DNA from: Streptomyces sp. CB02980
GTDB taxonomy: Bacteria > Actinomycetota > Actinomycetes > Streptomycetales > Streptomycetaceae
DNA: 64,000 nt
Direction of reading: 5' to 3'
Assembly: GCF_014451325.2 (NCBI RefSeq)
Contig: NZ_JACSCH020000016.1
Coordinates: 106,127 to 170,126 of the forward strand
Positions 1-8,144 of this stretch are shown in pieces. Both the position numbers and the translations under genes were made by a program. Every line of letters starts with the position of its first letter. Position 1 is the stretch's first letter. The notes beneath the pieces are model-generated. The model made no database searches, was not told the origin of the DNA, and saw nothing but the letters and a program-made list of their open reading frames with translations.

Positions 1-254
1 CGGTACATGAGGAGCTCGCCGAGGGCGCGCATGATGAAGAAGATGACCAGGCCCGCGATGGCGTACGCGAGGATCAGACTGGGCCCCGCCTTGGCGATGG
101 CCTTGCCGGCGCCGAGGAAGAGGCCGGTGCCGATGGCACCGCCGATCGCGATCATCTGGATCTGCCGGGCGCCGAGGCCACGCTGGTAGCCCTCGCCGCC
201 GTCCACGGCCCCGTCGGTGCCGTCGTGCTGCTTGTCGACCTGCACAGAGGTCAT
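1..254 (-). CDS. Amino-acid permease, APC family (5' part only)
   Basis: The first 84 codons of a permease that runs off the left edge of the window. After a hydrophilic N-terminus ([15 protein letters not shown]) comes the APC-family first helix with [19 protein letters not shown], the GxG(I)GTGLF substrate-binding motif of amino-acid/GABA-type proton symporters, then a second helix ending in ALGELLMY. The ATG at 254 is preceded by an AAAGG ribosome site. The substrate cannot be told from this fragment; asparagine, GABA and D-serine/alanine permeases share this start. It would act in the cytoplasmic membrane. Only the family call is secure. Confidence 0.85.
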   Translation of the reverse strand, partial: MTSVQVDKQHDGTDGAVDGGEGYQRGLGARQIQMIAIGGAIGTGLFLGAGKAIAKAGPSLILAYAIAGLVIFFIMRALGELLMY

Positions 255-276
255 GGTGATGCGCCTTTCTCCATGC

Positions 277-313
277 TGATCCGCGCGACTGCGAGTGCGT
301 CTGCCGCGGATCA
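277..313. promoter_or_regulatory. Inverted repeat in permease leader
   Basis: TGATCCGCG (277-285) and CGCGGATCA (305-313) are perfect 9-bp inverted arms 23 bp upstream of the permease start. They could form a 5'-leader hairpin or an operator; no regulator is implied by neighbours. Confidence 0.4.
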
Positions 314-372
314 GATCCTGATCCCCCCGGATGTGGATGGAGTGCTACCGGCGGTCAGCCGGTCAAAGCGCC

Positions 373-399
373 CTCGGGGACAGGGGTGGCGTCCCCGAG
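373..399. promoter_or_regulatory. Perfect 9-bp hairpin in permease upstream region
   Basis: CTCGGGGAC (373-381), 9-nt loop, GTCCCCGAG (391-399). Beyond it lies a small inverted repeat CGTGA-N7-TCACG at 404-420 with an AT-rich centre. Both sit in the 336-bp gap (255-590) between the permease and the DUF2017 gene, which holds no credible gene. Confidence 0.35.
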
Positions 400-497
400 C
401 GGTCGTGAAGATTTATCACGGGCTGACGCGTGATCGAGGGAGTTGCGTGTGGCGCACGCCACAGAGATCGGCGGGCGAAAGGGGCCCAAGACGCCAA

Positions 498-545
498 AGC
501 GGACGCTCTGATAACGCATTCGTTATCCGGATTTGAGCGTCCGCT
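498..545. terminator. Compound palindrome downstream of clpS-DUF2017
   Basis: Outer arms AGCGGACGCTC (498-508) and GAGCGTCCGCT (535-545) are perfect. Nested inside is ATAACG-CATT-CGTTAT (511-526). It lies 46 bp after the DUF2017 stop (minus strand), so it probably ends that operon; the AT-rich nested palindrome is odd for a plain terminator. Confidence 0.5.
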
Positions 546-590
546 GAGCGAACATCCCGTCACGGAGGGGTGTCCGGAGGGGGGTTGCCG

Positions 591-1172
591 TCAGGACATC
601 AAGGTCTCGACGAGGGACTCCTGGAGCGCCCCCAGCCAGAGGTACGCCATCACCATCGGCTTGCGCGGGTCGGAGTCCGGCAGCCGGTACAGCTGCTCGC
701 CCTCCTCGTCGGTGACCTCCAGGCGGGTGCCGATGGTCAGCCGGAGGTCGTTGAGCGCGCCGAGCCAGGCACGGGACTCGTCCGGGGTCAGCTTCAGGAC
801 GGCGCCGCCCTCGCCCGCCGCGTCGGCGGAGAGCGCGTCGAGGGCGCGGACGACGAGGAGGGCGTCCTCGCGCTTGCGGGCCCGCAGGTCGTTCTCGGTG
901 AAGCGGCGGAAGTCGGAGGCGGCCGCCCGCAGCTCCTCGCTGTCGTCCCCGTACGCGTCGGGGAAGAGGCGCTTGAGGGCCGGGTCGGACGGCGGCTTGC
1001 TGGGGCCCTCGGCGAAGAGCGCGGCCAGCGGGTCGGCGTCCTTGGCGGGCTCGTCGCCCGGCCCGATCAGCTCCATGAGCTGGACGGCGAGGGAGCGGAG
1101 GATGGAGATCTCGACGTCGTCGAGGGCGACGGCCGCGCCGCCGCCGGGCAGGGTCTCGAAGTGGCCGGCCAT
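591..1172 (-). CDS. DUF2017 family protein
   Basis: A 193-residue acidic soluble protein ([28 protein letters not shown]...) of the DUF2017 family, which in actinomycetes sits directly behind clpS. Its biochemical role is unknown. The start ATG overlaps the clpS stop by one base (TGATG), so the two are translationally coupled and transcribed together. The linkage suggests a role connected with ClpS-dependent proteolysis, but that is inference from position only. No signal peptide or membrane segment. Confidence 0.85.
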   Translation of the reverse strand: MAGHFETLPGGGAAVALDDVEISILRSLAVQLMELIGPGDEPAKDADPLAALFAEGPSKPPSDPALKRLFPDAYGDDSEELRAAASDFRRFTENDLRARKREDALLVVRALDALSADAAGEGGAVLKLTPDESRAWLGALNDLRLTIGTRLEVTDEEGEQLYRLPDSDPRKPMVMAYLWLGALQESLVETLMS

Positions 1173-1477
1173 CAGCCGCGGTCCTGGGTGAGGGTCGCCC
1201 AGAGGCCGTAGCCGTGCATCGCCTGCACGTCGCGCTCCATCTCCTCGCGGGTGCCGCTGGAGACCACCGCGCGGCCCTTGTAGTGCACGTCGAGCATCAG
1301 CTTGTGCGCCTTGTCCTTGGAATAGCCGAAGTACGCCTGGAAGACGTAGGTCACGTAGCTCATCAGGTTGACCGGATCGTTGTGCACGAGGGTCACCCAG
1401 GGCACGTCGGGTTCGACGACCGCGGAGACCTCCTCGGCCGATTCCGTACGTTCGATCTCAATAGGCGCGACGCTCAC
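1172..1477 (-). CDS. clpS: ATP-dependent Clp protease adaptor ClpS
   Basis: 101 residues, the normal ClpS length. The protein delivers N-end-rule substrates to the ClpC/ClpA-ClpP protease in the cytoplasm. The N-degron pocket signature is present: [19 protein letters not shown] (about residues 28-46; N33, D34) and [12 protein letters not shown] (H65). The N-terminal 25 residues are a flexible tail. It is the first gene of a two-gene operon with DUF2017, transcribed divergently from pncB, with only 111 bp between the start codons for both promoters. Confidence 0.95.
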   Translation of the reverse strand: MSVAPIEIERTESAEEVSAVVEPDVPWVTLVHNDPVNLMSYVTYVFQAYFGYSKDKAHKLMLDVHYKGRAVVSSGTREEMERDVQAMHGYGLWATLTQDRG

Positions 1478-1550
1478 TCACCCCATGCTGCCACCCCGGA
1501 GGGCCCGTCGCACAAACGGGTCACCCGCCCGTCACCCGCTCGCCCCACTA

Positions 1551-1588
1551 TTCGTCACTCTGACGATTTCTGCGCTAGCATCGCTGAC
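1551..1588 (+). promoter_or_regulatory. Candidate promoter of pncB giving a leaderless mRNA
   Basis: A -10-like TAGCAT (1576-1581) lies 7 bp before the pncB ATG at 1589, with TTCGTC (1551-1556) as a weak -35 at 19-bp spacing. There is no Shine-Dalgarno sequence before the ATG, so transcription would start at or next to the start codon. Confidence 0.4.
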
Positions 1589-2917
1589 ATGAACGCTGCG
1601 GACCTTGGGCTGCCGGTGGACGTGCCGTCGACCGCGCTCTTCACCGATCAGTACGAGCTGACCATGCTCCAGGCAGCCCTCCGGGGCGGCACCGCCGACC
1701 GACGCTCGGTCTTCGAGGTCTTCACCCGGCGACTGCCCGAGGGCCGGCGCTACGGCGTCCTCGCGGGCGTCGGCCGGGTCCTCGACGCCGTCGAGAACTT
1801 CCGTTTCGACCCCGCCGTCCTGGGCTTCCTGCGCGAGCACGGCATCGTCGACGAGCCGACCCTGGAATGGCTCGCCCGCTACCGCTTCACCGGCGACATC
1901 TGGGGCTACCCCGAGGGCGAGGTGTACTTCCCCGGCTCGCCCGTCCTGCGCGTCGAGGGCTCCTTCGCCGAGTGCGTGCTCCTGGAGACGGTGATCCTCT
2001 CCATCCTCAACCACGACTCGGCCATCGCCGCCGCCGCCTCCCGCATGTCGGCCGCGGCCGGCGGGCGCCGGCTGATCGAGATGGGCGCCCGGCGCACCCA
2101 CGAGCTGGCGGCCGTCGCCGCCTCCCGCGCCGCGTACGTCGGCGGCTTCGACTCCACCTCGGACCTCGCGGCCGGCTTCCGCTACGGCATCCCGACCGTC
2201 GGCACCTCCGCCCACGCCTTCACGCTCCTCCACGACAGCGAGCGGGACGCCTTCCGCGCCCAGGTCGAGACCCTCGGCCGCGGTACGACCCTGCTCGTCG
2301 ACACCTACGACGTGACCGAGGCCGTGCGTACCGCCGTCGAGGTGGCGGGGCCCGAGCTCGGGGCCGTCCGGATCGACTCCGGCGACCTGCTGCTCGTCGC
2401 CCACCGGGTCCGGCAGCAGCTCGACGAGCTGGGTGCGCGGGACACGAAGATCGTCGTCACCTCTGACCTCGACGAGTACGCCATCGCCTCCCTCGCGGCG
2501 GCCCCGGTCGACGCGTACGGGGTGGGCACCCAGCTGGTCACCGGCAGCGGCCACCCGACCTGCTCCATGGTCTACAAGCTGGTCGCCCGCGCCTCCTCGG
2601 CCGACCTCAAGGCCCCCCTCACCCCGGTCGCCAAGAAGTCCCTCGGCGGCAAGGCCTCGGTCGGCGGGCGCAAGTGGGCGGCGCGCCGGCCCGACGCGTA
2701 CGGCGTGGCCGAGGCGGAGGTCGTGGGCACCGGCCCGGTGCCGCCGGAGCTCGCCGACCACCAGCTCCTGGTCGAGCTGGTCAAGGGCGGCGACGTGGTG
2801 GCCCGGGAGCCCCTGGAGGCCGCGCGGTCCCGGCACATCGCGGCCCGCGCCGGGCTGCCGATGTCGGCGATCCAGCTCTCCCGGGGCGAGCCGGTGCTGC
2901 CGACGGAGTACCTCTAG
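1589..2917 (+). CDS. pncB: Nicotinate phosphoribosyltransferase
   Basis: 442 residues. Converts nicotinate and PRPP (with ATP) to nicotinate mononucleotide in the Preiss-Handler NAD salvage route. It begins with the family signature LFTDQYELTM. GTSAH near residue 209 holds the conserved phosphorylated histidine, followed by DTYD (about 238-241) and VRIDSGD (260-266), the phosphate/PRPP-binding loop. In-frame codons continue upstream, but the start chosen (MNAADLGLPV) is where family similarity begins and where the promoter-like -10 sits. Followed 106 bp downstream by pncA, so nicotinamide can be deamidated and then ribosylated by neighbouring gene products. Confidence 0.95.
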   Translation: MNAADLGLPVDVPSTALFTDQYELTMLQAALRGGTADRRSVFEVFTRRLPEGRRYGVLAGVGRVLDAVENFRFDPAVLGFLREHGIVDEPTLEWLARYRFTGDIWGYPEGEVYFPGSPVLRVEGSFAECVLLETVILSILNHDSAIAAAASRMSAAAGGRRLIEMGARRTHELAAVAASRAAYVGGFDSTSDLAAGFRYGIPTVGTSAHAFTLLHDSERDAFRAQVETLGRGTTLLVDTYDVTEAVRTAVEVAGPELGAVRIDSGDLLLVAHRVRQQLDELGARDTKIVVTSDLDEYAIASLAAAPVDAYGVGTQLVTGSGHPTCSMVYKLVARASSADLKAPLTPVAKKSLGGKASVGGRKWAARRPDAYGVAEAEVVGTGPVPPELADHQLLVELVKGGDVVAREPLEAARSRHIAARAGLPMSAIQLSRGEPVLPTEYL

Positions 2918-3023
2918 AGGTACCTCCAGTGCCCCACGGAGACCGGACCCGCCCCCTCCCGGTGGGCGGGCCGAGTCTCTAGGCTCGGTCCCACCCCTCC
3001 CCGACGCGCTAAGGACACCCGCC

Positions 3024-3623
3024 ATGCACCGCGCATTGATCGTTGTGGACGTTCAGAACGACTTCTGCGAGGGCGGCAGCCTCGCGGTGACCGGCGGCGC
3101 GGACGTCGCCGCCGCCATCACCGACCTGGTCGGCCAGACGGCGGGCAGCGCGTACCGGCATGTGGTCGCCACCCGCGACCACCATGTCGACCCGGGCGCG
3201 CACTTCGCGCCGGCCGGTGAGGAGCCGGACTACGTCACCTCCTGGCCGGTGCACTGCGTGGCCGGTACGGAGGGGGTCGGCTTCCACCCGAACTTCGCGC
3301 CGGCCGTCGCCAGCGGGGCGATCGACGCCGTCTTCGACAAGGGCGCGTACGACGCGGCGTACAGCGGCTTCGAGGGGCACGACGAGAACGGGCGGACGCT
3401 CACGGAGTGGCTCCGCGAGCGGGACGTCACCGAGGTCGACGTGGTGGGCATCGCCACCGACCACTGCGTGCGGGCGACGGCGCTGGACGCGGCCCGTGAG
3501 GGCTTCCGCACCCATGTGCTGCTCGACCTGACGGCCGGCGTCGCGAAGGAGACGACGGACCGGGCCCTGGAGGAGCTGCGGACGGCGGGCGTGGAGCTGA
3601 CCGGCAAGCCCGTGGTGGCCTGA
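3024..3623 (+). CDS. pncA: Nicotinamidase (isochorismatase fold)
   Basis: 199 residues. Hydrolyses nicotinamide to nicotinate and ammonia, feeding PncB. The catalytic triad of the family is visible: D9 (IVVDVQNDF), K106 (VFDKGAY) and C148 (ATDHCVRATA). Metal ligands D52 and H54 lie in TRDHHVD and H77 in SWPVHC. Cytosolic, no signal. The ATG at 3024 follows AAGGAC at good distance. It could in principle act on pyrazinamide, like its mycobacterial homologues. Convergent with the next gene across a hairpin at 3658-3696. Confidence 0.95.
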   Translation: MHRALIVVDVQNDFCEGGSLAVTGGADVAAAITDLVGQTAGSAYRHVVATRDHHVDPGAHFAPAGEEPDYVTSWPVHCVAGTEGVGFHPNFAPAVASGAIDAVFDKGAYDAAYSGFEGHDENGRTLTEWLRERDVTEVDVVGIATDHCVRATALDAAREGFRTHVLLDLTAGVAKETTDRALEELRTAGVELTGKPVVA

Positions 3624-3657
3624 GCGGTCCCGCGGGGGCCCGGACGGCAGTCGCGCG

Positions 3658-3696
3658 GGGCCCTGCGGGCGTCTCCGCGGGGGACGGGCAGGGCCC
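3658..3696. terminator. Convergent terminator hairpin after pncA
   Basis: GGGCCCTGC (3658-3666) and GCAGGGCCC (3688-3696) are perfect arms lying between the pncA stop and the stop of the opposing gene, which abuts the right arm. No U-tract, as is usual in this GC-rich background. Confidence 0.5.
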
Positions 3697-4008
3697 TCAG
3701 GCCGCGGGTTCCCTGGGGAGGGACCGTACGGGGTGCCAGAGCTCCTGGGCGGCGCCGGGCGCGGATCTCCACAGCAGGCCGTCGGGGTGGTGGAGGACGG
3801 CCGTGATCTCGTCGGGGGTGGGCGGTTCGGAGTTGCCCCGGAGGTAGACCGCCCGCAGCCCGAGGTTCCGCAGCCGGGTGAGGGCGCGGGCACGGTTCGC
3901 GGCGTGGACCAGGAAGCGGACGCTGGCCCCGTCGCGGGCCGGGCTGGGCAGCCCTATCGCGACGACCACGCTGCCTCCCGGCAACTTGCAGAACCCTCCG
4001 TTGGGCAT
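3697..4008 (-). CDS. Conserved hypothetical protein
   Basis: 103 residues beginning MPNGGFCKLPGGSVVVAIG. I do not recognise a domain. It is a small soluble protein with a central stretch NRARALTRLRNLGLRAVYLRGN followed by PPTPDEITAVLHHPDGLLWR. The start at 4008 is preferred over an in-frame ATG at 4071 because GGGGAG lies 9 bases before it. An inverted repeat at 4052-4067 sits upstream and may be its operator. Function unknown. Confidence 0.6.
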   Translation of the reverse strand: MPNGGFCKLPGGSVVVAIGLPSPARDGASVRFLVHAANRARALTRLRNLGLRAVYLRGNSEPPTPDEITAVLHHPDGLLWRSAPGAAQELWHPVRSLPREPAA

Positions 4009-4051
4009 GCGGAACCACTCCCCCGTGGATCGACTGTCAATAAGAACATCG

Positions 4052-4067
4052 GTCTGATGCGTCAGAC
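4052..4067. promoter_or_regulatory. Inverted repeat, possible operator
   Basis: GTCTGA-TGCG-TCAGAC: perfect 6-bp arms with 4-bp centre, 44-59 bp upstream of the 103-residue gene, in the position of a promoter. Confidence 0.35.
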
Positions 4068-4079
4068 GCACCTAAACAC

Positions 4080-4116
4080 GATCGGCCGCCGCCCGCTAGA
4101 GGGGCGACGGCCGATC
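4080..4116. terminator. Terminator of the M6 protease gene
   Basis: Arms 4080-4094 and 4102-4116 (GATCGGCCGCCGCCC / GGGCGACGGCCGATC) pair over 15 bp with one mismatch around a 7-nt loop, 26 bp beyond the protease stop codon. Confidence 0.7.
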
Positions 4117-4141
4117 ACGCTTTGACCTGCTGTTTTACCGA

Positions 4142-6580
4142 TTACTTCGTGGACGGACCCACGCGAACCGTGATCGTCTGGCCGTTCTTCGGCTCCTTGA
4201 CGACCTGGATCTTGGTGTTGGTGTCAGTTACCTGGACACCGGCGCGCGCCGTCTCCTGGAGCCAGTACGTGCCCTTGCGGTCGTCGAAGACCGGGTTGCC
4301 CGGCAGCGACGGGACGAACGCAGCGACGTCGGCCTTGTGGAGCAGGAGGCTGTCGGTCTTGTAGGTGCCGAAGGTGGAGTCGTAGGCCTGGACGCGGTTG
4401 CGCATCAGGCTGCCGTCCTTGAACTTCAGCGGGGTCGGGTGGGAGTCGACCGGAAGGATCAGACCCTGGCCCGGGTGGACCGCGGTGTTGTTGTCCTTCT
4501 GGGAGAGGTCCCACTTCCAGATGAGCAGGCCGTTCTGGTACGGGTAGTGCTCGACCCAGCTCGCCTTGTCACCGGTGAACCCGAAGTTGTACGGGCCGAC
4601 CTTGAGGGTGGCGTCGTACGAGACGTACTGGCGGTTCTCCGCGATGTAGTACTGCTCGTACTCCTTCGTGAAGCCCTTGCCGACCCGCGAGAAGCCCTTG
4701 GCCGCCCAGCCGTTGTCACCGTTCTCGGCGTTGTCCGAGAAGACGGTGGCACCGTCGGCGGTCAGCGTGATGGCGTCGGCCGTGAAGCCCTTGCCGCCGG
4801 CGCCGCCGTCCGTCTGGTAGCGGAAGCGGAGGTCGAACTTCTTGCCCGCGTAGGCGTCGAGGCCGTAGACGAGCTCCTTGTGCGTGCCCGAGACGTCGGT
4901 CAGCGCCGGGGCGCCGCTGGCGTCGCGCGGGAGCGCCTTGCCGTCGGCGGTGCCGTCCAGGGCCGTCCAGTTGGCGCCGCCGTCGGTCGACACCTCGGTG
5001 TAGAGGTAGTCGTAGTCGAGCTCGATGTCGTACCAGCCCTTGAGCTTCAGGGAGGCGGACGTCTTGCCCGTCAGGTCGACGGAGCGGGTCAGGGTGTTCT
5101 TGAGGTCGTCACCCATGTTGCTCCACCACTGCGTGGCACCCTCGGCGGGCACGACGACATCGGTGGTGACGGGCTTCTTCGGCAGCTCGACGACGAGCGC
5201 CTGGGGGTTCTCGGTGTTGTACTCGGCCACGCCCAGCTTGTGGGTGGAGTTCCACTTGCGGGCCTCGTTGGCGACCTTGGTGTAGTTCAGCCAGCCGAGC
5301 TGCAGCTTGTCCCAGGCGTTCATGTCGCCGGGCAGGTCGCCGATGGCGTCCTTGCCGCGGCCGAGCCAGGAGCCGGAGGACATGAGCGACCAGAAGCCGG
5401 TCGAGTTCTCGGCGCCGGGACGGCCGGAGGTGTCGTACAGGTCCGGCAGACCGAGGTCGTGGCCGTACTCGTGCGCGAAGACGCCGAGGCCGCCGTTCTC
5501 CGGCTGCATCGTGTAGTCGCCGACCCAGATGCCGGAGTCACCGATCTGCGTGCCGCCGGCCTTGTTGTTCGCCGGGCCGGTCTTGCCCGCGTTGGTGCCG
5601 TAGGCGTACCAGCGGTGGGCCCACAGGGCGTCGCCGGCCTGGGCGCCGCCGCCCGCCGACTCGTCCTCGCCCGCGTGGACGATCTGGAAGTGGTCGATGT
5701 ACCCGTCGGGCTCGTTGAAGTTGCCGTCGCCGTCGAAGTCGTACCGGTCCCACAGGTCGTACTGCGCCAGGTCGGCCTTGATCTGGGCGTCGGTACGGCC
5801 CTTGGCCTTCTGGTCCGCGGTCCACGCCGTGACACCGTCGCGGACGGCGTCCCAGACGTTGGAGCAGTTGCTGTTGCCGCAGTAGTTCGAGCCGTAACGG
5901 GCCTCGTTGTACTCGACCTTGACCCAGTCGGAGACGCCGCCGGCGACCGAGTAACGGCCGGACGAGGTCTTCTCGTAGTAGGTCTTCAGCGACTGCTTGG
6001 GCTGTCCCTTGGCGTCCTTGCCGGTGCCGAAGTACAGGTCCTGGAAGTGCTTCTGGTTGTAATCCGCCTGCCATTCCGTGGAGTTGTCGTGCGCACGGTC
6101 AGGCTTGGCTATCTGGTTGTGCAGGGGGCCGGGCGTGCCGCCGAACTTCGGCTTCAGCTCGGTCGTCTCGTCGTCCGCGCGGTCGACGAGGGTGGTGGTG
6201 TCCACCTTGTCGCCGAACTCGACGAGGATCGTGAAGATCTTGTCGGTCTTCTCACGGCCGAGCTCGACGTACTTCTTGTCGTCGAGCTTGACGACCTGGG
6301 AGCCGTTGCGCCGCTCCACCTTCGACTCGCCGCTCAGCACCTGCTCCAGGGCAGCCTTGCGCTGCTGCTCCTGCTGCTCGCTGAAGGGACCCTCGAGGTC
6401 GTGGTCGACCGCCGTCTTGTCGATCCCGGCGCCGGGCGCCGGGTCGTGACGGACATCGGCCGGCGTCACGCTTCCGTGATTGTCGGCCCATGCGGTGGTG
6501 AAGGTCGAGGCGGTAGCGGCGGTGGCCGCGAGCGCCACAACAACTGCGGACGTTCTGATCGCCCGTCGTCTGTTGGTCAC
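4142..6580 (-). CDS. Secreted immune-inhibitor-A-type metalloprotease (peptidase M6)
   Basis: 812 residues. GTG start at 6580, 8 bases after GGAGGA; a longer in-frame reading to 6718 lacks such a site. Residues 1-32 form a Sec-type signal peptide ending near TTAWA-D, so the enzyme is exported. The catalytic zinc site HEYGHDLGLPD (370-380; H370, E371, H374) is the HExxHxxGxxD motif of M6 peptidases. A Ca-binding-like loop DFDGDGNFNEPDG lies at about 281-293. The C-terminal half, with two jelly-roll/MAM-like stretches, matches the family layout. Related enzymes degrade host or environmental proteins. Stands alone as a transcription unit. Confidence 0.9.
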   Translation of the reverse strand: MTNRRRAIRTSAVVVALAATAATASTFTTAWADNHGSVTPADVRHDPAPGAGIDKTAVDHDLEGPFSEQQEQQRKAALEQVLSGESKVERRNGSQVVKLDDKKYVELGREKTDKIFTILVEFGDKVDTTTLVDRADDETTELKPKFGGTPGPLHNQIAKPDRAHDNSTEWQADYNQKHFQDLYFGTGKDAKGQPKQSLKTYYEKTSSGRYSVAGGVSDWVKVEYNEARYGSNYCGNSNCSNVWDAVRDGVTAWTADQKAKGRTDAQIKADLAQYDLWDRYDFDGDGNFNEPDGYIDHFQIVHAGEDESAGGGAQAGDALWAHRWYAYGTNAGKTGPANNKAGGTQIGDSGIWVGDYTMQPENGGLGVFAHEYGHDLGLPDLYDTSGRPGAENSTGFWSLMSSGSWLGRGKDAIGDLPGDMNAWDKLQLGWLNYTKVANEARKWNSTHKLGVAEYNTENPQALVVELPKKPVTTDVVVPAEGATQWWSNMGDDLKNTLTRSVDLTGKTSASLKLKGWYDIELDYDYLYTEVSTDGGANWTALDGTADGKALPRDASGAPALTDVSGTHKELVYGLDAYAGKKFDLRFRYQTDGGAGGKGFTADAITLTADGATVFSDNAENGDNGWAAKGFSRVGKGFTKEYEQYYIAENRQYVSYDATLKVGPYNFGFTGDKASWVEHYPYQNGLLIWKWDLSQKDNNTAVHPGQGLILPVDSHPTPLKFKDGSLMRNRVQAYDSTFGTYKTDSLLLHKADVAAFVPSLPGNPVFDDRKGTYWLQETARAGVQVTDTNTKIQVVKEPKNGQTITVRVGPSTK

Positions 6581-6913
6581 TTGATATGTCCTCCCCGGCG
6601 CCCGCGCTTCGGACCGAAGGTGGGGTGTCCGTCCGGCGGGTCGCGCGTCACAAGTGACGACATTCGACCGGAGGGAAGCAAGAAAAGACAGATCTTGACT
6701 TGCACATACCAACTGCACTATGCGGGAGGTGAATTCCGATTATCGGACGATCAACGGGCACCTTACGGGGAAAAATCACACGTCCCATGACTCCGTGCGC
6801 CCCCCGTGCACCCCGTGCCCCCGCATCGTGGGTGAGGTCACGCTTACTTCGGTTCCGCCCGGGCATCCACGGTCTTAGAGTCGAACCGTTGTCCTGAGAG
6901 GGCGGTACGTGTC
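6581..6913. other. Promoter region between M6 protease and a small membrane protein
   Basis: 333-bp divergent gap without a gene. It includes an unusually AT-rich stretch (about 6650-6790). On the plus strand TTGACT (6702-6707) followed 18 bp later by TATGCG could be a promoter towards the small membrane gene. No clear minus-strand promoter could be picked by eye. Confidence 0.35.
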
Positions 6914-7192
6914 ATGCAGCGTCCGAACGCCGCGCAACTCACCTACGGTTCGGCCACCGTCGTTCTCGCGACTGTCGCCCTGCTGCTGCTCTCCGGTACG
7001 ACGACGACGCTCGGGATCACGGTGATCAGCCTCGCCGGCCTGCTGCTCGGACTGCTCGTGGCGGTGACGATGCCCCCGCGGACGACGGGCGTCAAGACCA
7101 CCGCACCGACTCCGGCACCCGCCGCACACGAAGAGGTCCGGGTACCGACCGCGCGCGTGGGCGCGGGAGTCGATACCCGGACCGGTTCGTGA
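6914..7192 (+). CDS. Small two-helix membrane protein
   Basis: 92 residues: a short N-terminus (MQRPNAAQLTYG), two closely spaced hydrophobic helices (about residues 13-29 and 34-54), then a Pro/Thr/Ala-rich tail that would face one side of the membrane. I recognise no domain. A GAGAGGG purine run precedes the ATG. Convergent with the RDD gene downstream. Function unknown. Confidence 0.6.
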   Translation: MQRPNAAQLTYGSATVVLATVALLLLSGTTTTLGITVISLAGLLLGLLVAVTMPPRTTGVKTTAPTPAPAAHEEVRVPTARVGAGVDTRTGS

Positions 7193-7248
7193 CACCTCGT
7201 CCGTAATGCGTCGCCTCCGCCAGGCCCGCGCGGACGACGTCGGCTCGG

Positions 7249-8034
7249 CTACTGCGGGACGGAGACCACCACCGTCTTCGCCGCCTTGTCGTGCAGACCC
7301 TGCTTGTAGGGCTTGTCGACCAGGATCAGGATCAGCAGGAGCAGCGGCCACAGGCAGGCGCAGCAGACCAGGGCGGGCAGCCACAGGACGATCGCGCGCA
7401 GCAGCGACTGGCTCATCGGCGGCGTCGAGCCGTCGTTGAGCATCGCGACGCGCAGCTTCATCCACTTCTTGCCGAGCGTCTGGCCGTTCTTGGCCACCAT
7501 CACCGTGTCGTACGCGACGAACGCGACGATCGTGATCAGCTGGAAGACCAGCTGGCTACCGCCGTTGAGGCTGTTGACCGTGTCGCCGAAGTCGTTGCCG
7601 TCCTCGGTCGCCCGCGAGTAGATCTTGAACGGGATGCCGATGATCGCCAGCGGGATCGCGATGATCAGCCAGTCGATGATCCGGGCGATGATGCGCTTGC
7701 CGGACTCGGCGAGCGGCGGCATCCCGGAGAGCGGATCGGTCCCTCCGTACCCGGCGCCGTAGCCGCCGTACGGGGGCGGGGGCGGCGGCGCGCTGTCGTA
7801 CGGGGAGCCGCCCGAGGGACCGTACGGCGAACCGCCCGTGGGTCCGTACGGACTCCCGGGCGGCGGCCCTCCCGGCGGCGGCCCTTCCGGCGGCGGACCT
7901 CCGGGCGGAGGCCCTTCCGGCGGCGGTCCGGACGGGGGCGGCTGGCCGGCGGAGGGCGGCGGAGGCTCCTGCGGCCTCTTGAGGAACGGGTCCTCCTCGG
8001 GCGGCTGGCCGGGCGGCGGCTGGTCGGTGCTCAT
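7249..8034 (-). CDS. RDD family membrane protein with Pro/Gly-rich N-terminus
   Basis: 261 residues. The first 100 are a low-complexity tail made of PPPEGPPPGG and SPYGPxGG repeats. The C-terminal 150 form an RDD domain: helix 1 with ARIIDWLI (the Arg-Asp pair that names the family), helix 2 FQLITIVAFVAYD, the conserved GQTLGKKWMKLRV loop, and a third helix VLWLPALVCCACLWPLLLLILILVD. RDD proteins are poorly characterised; some are Na+/H+ exchangers. A second RDD gene lies directly upstream on the same strand, separated by a hairpin. Confidence 0.85.
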   Translation of the reverse strand: MSTDQPPPGQPPEEDPFLKRPQEPPPPSAGQPPPSGPPPEGPPPGGPPPEGPPPGGPPPGSPYGPTGGSPYGPSGGSPYDSAPPPPPPYGGYGAGYGGTDPLSGMPPLAESGKRIIARIIDWLIIAIPLAIIGIPFKIYSRATEDGNDFGDTVNSLNGGSQLVFQLITIVAFVAYDTVMVAKNGQTLGKKWMKLRVAMLNDGSTPPMSQSLLRAIVLWLPALVCCACLWPLLLLILILVDKPYKQGLHDKAAKTVVVSVPQ

Positions 8035-8090
8035 GGGGGCAGTGCATCCCGGGCCGGGCGCCCCCGCAAGGAATCACCGCCCGTTCGGGG

Positions 8091-8111
8091 GACCCCCGGC
8101 CGCCGGGGGTC
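8091..8111. terminator. Hairpin between the two RDD genes
   Basis: GACCCCCGG-CCG-CCGGGGGTC, a perfect 9-bp stem with a 3-nt loop, 33 bp after the stop of the upstream RDD gene (minus strand). Confidence 0.55.
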
Positions 8112-8144
8112 GCCCGGTCCGGCCGGGGCCCGGCGGCCTTCGGA

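Noticed and set aside
1532-3025. A 497-codon minus-strand frame opposite pncB
   Set aside because: Composition is Gly/Arg/Asp/His low complexity, typical of an antisense frame; pncB on the plus strand has family motifs.
4337-6790. An 817-codon open frame on the plus strand across the M6 protease gene
   Set aside because: Antisense shadow: in high-GC DNA the strand opposite a real gene stays open. The translation is Val/Gly/Leu/Arg-rich with no motif, while the minus strand has a signal peptide and HExxH site.
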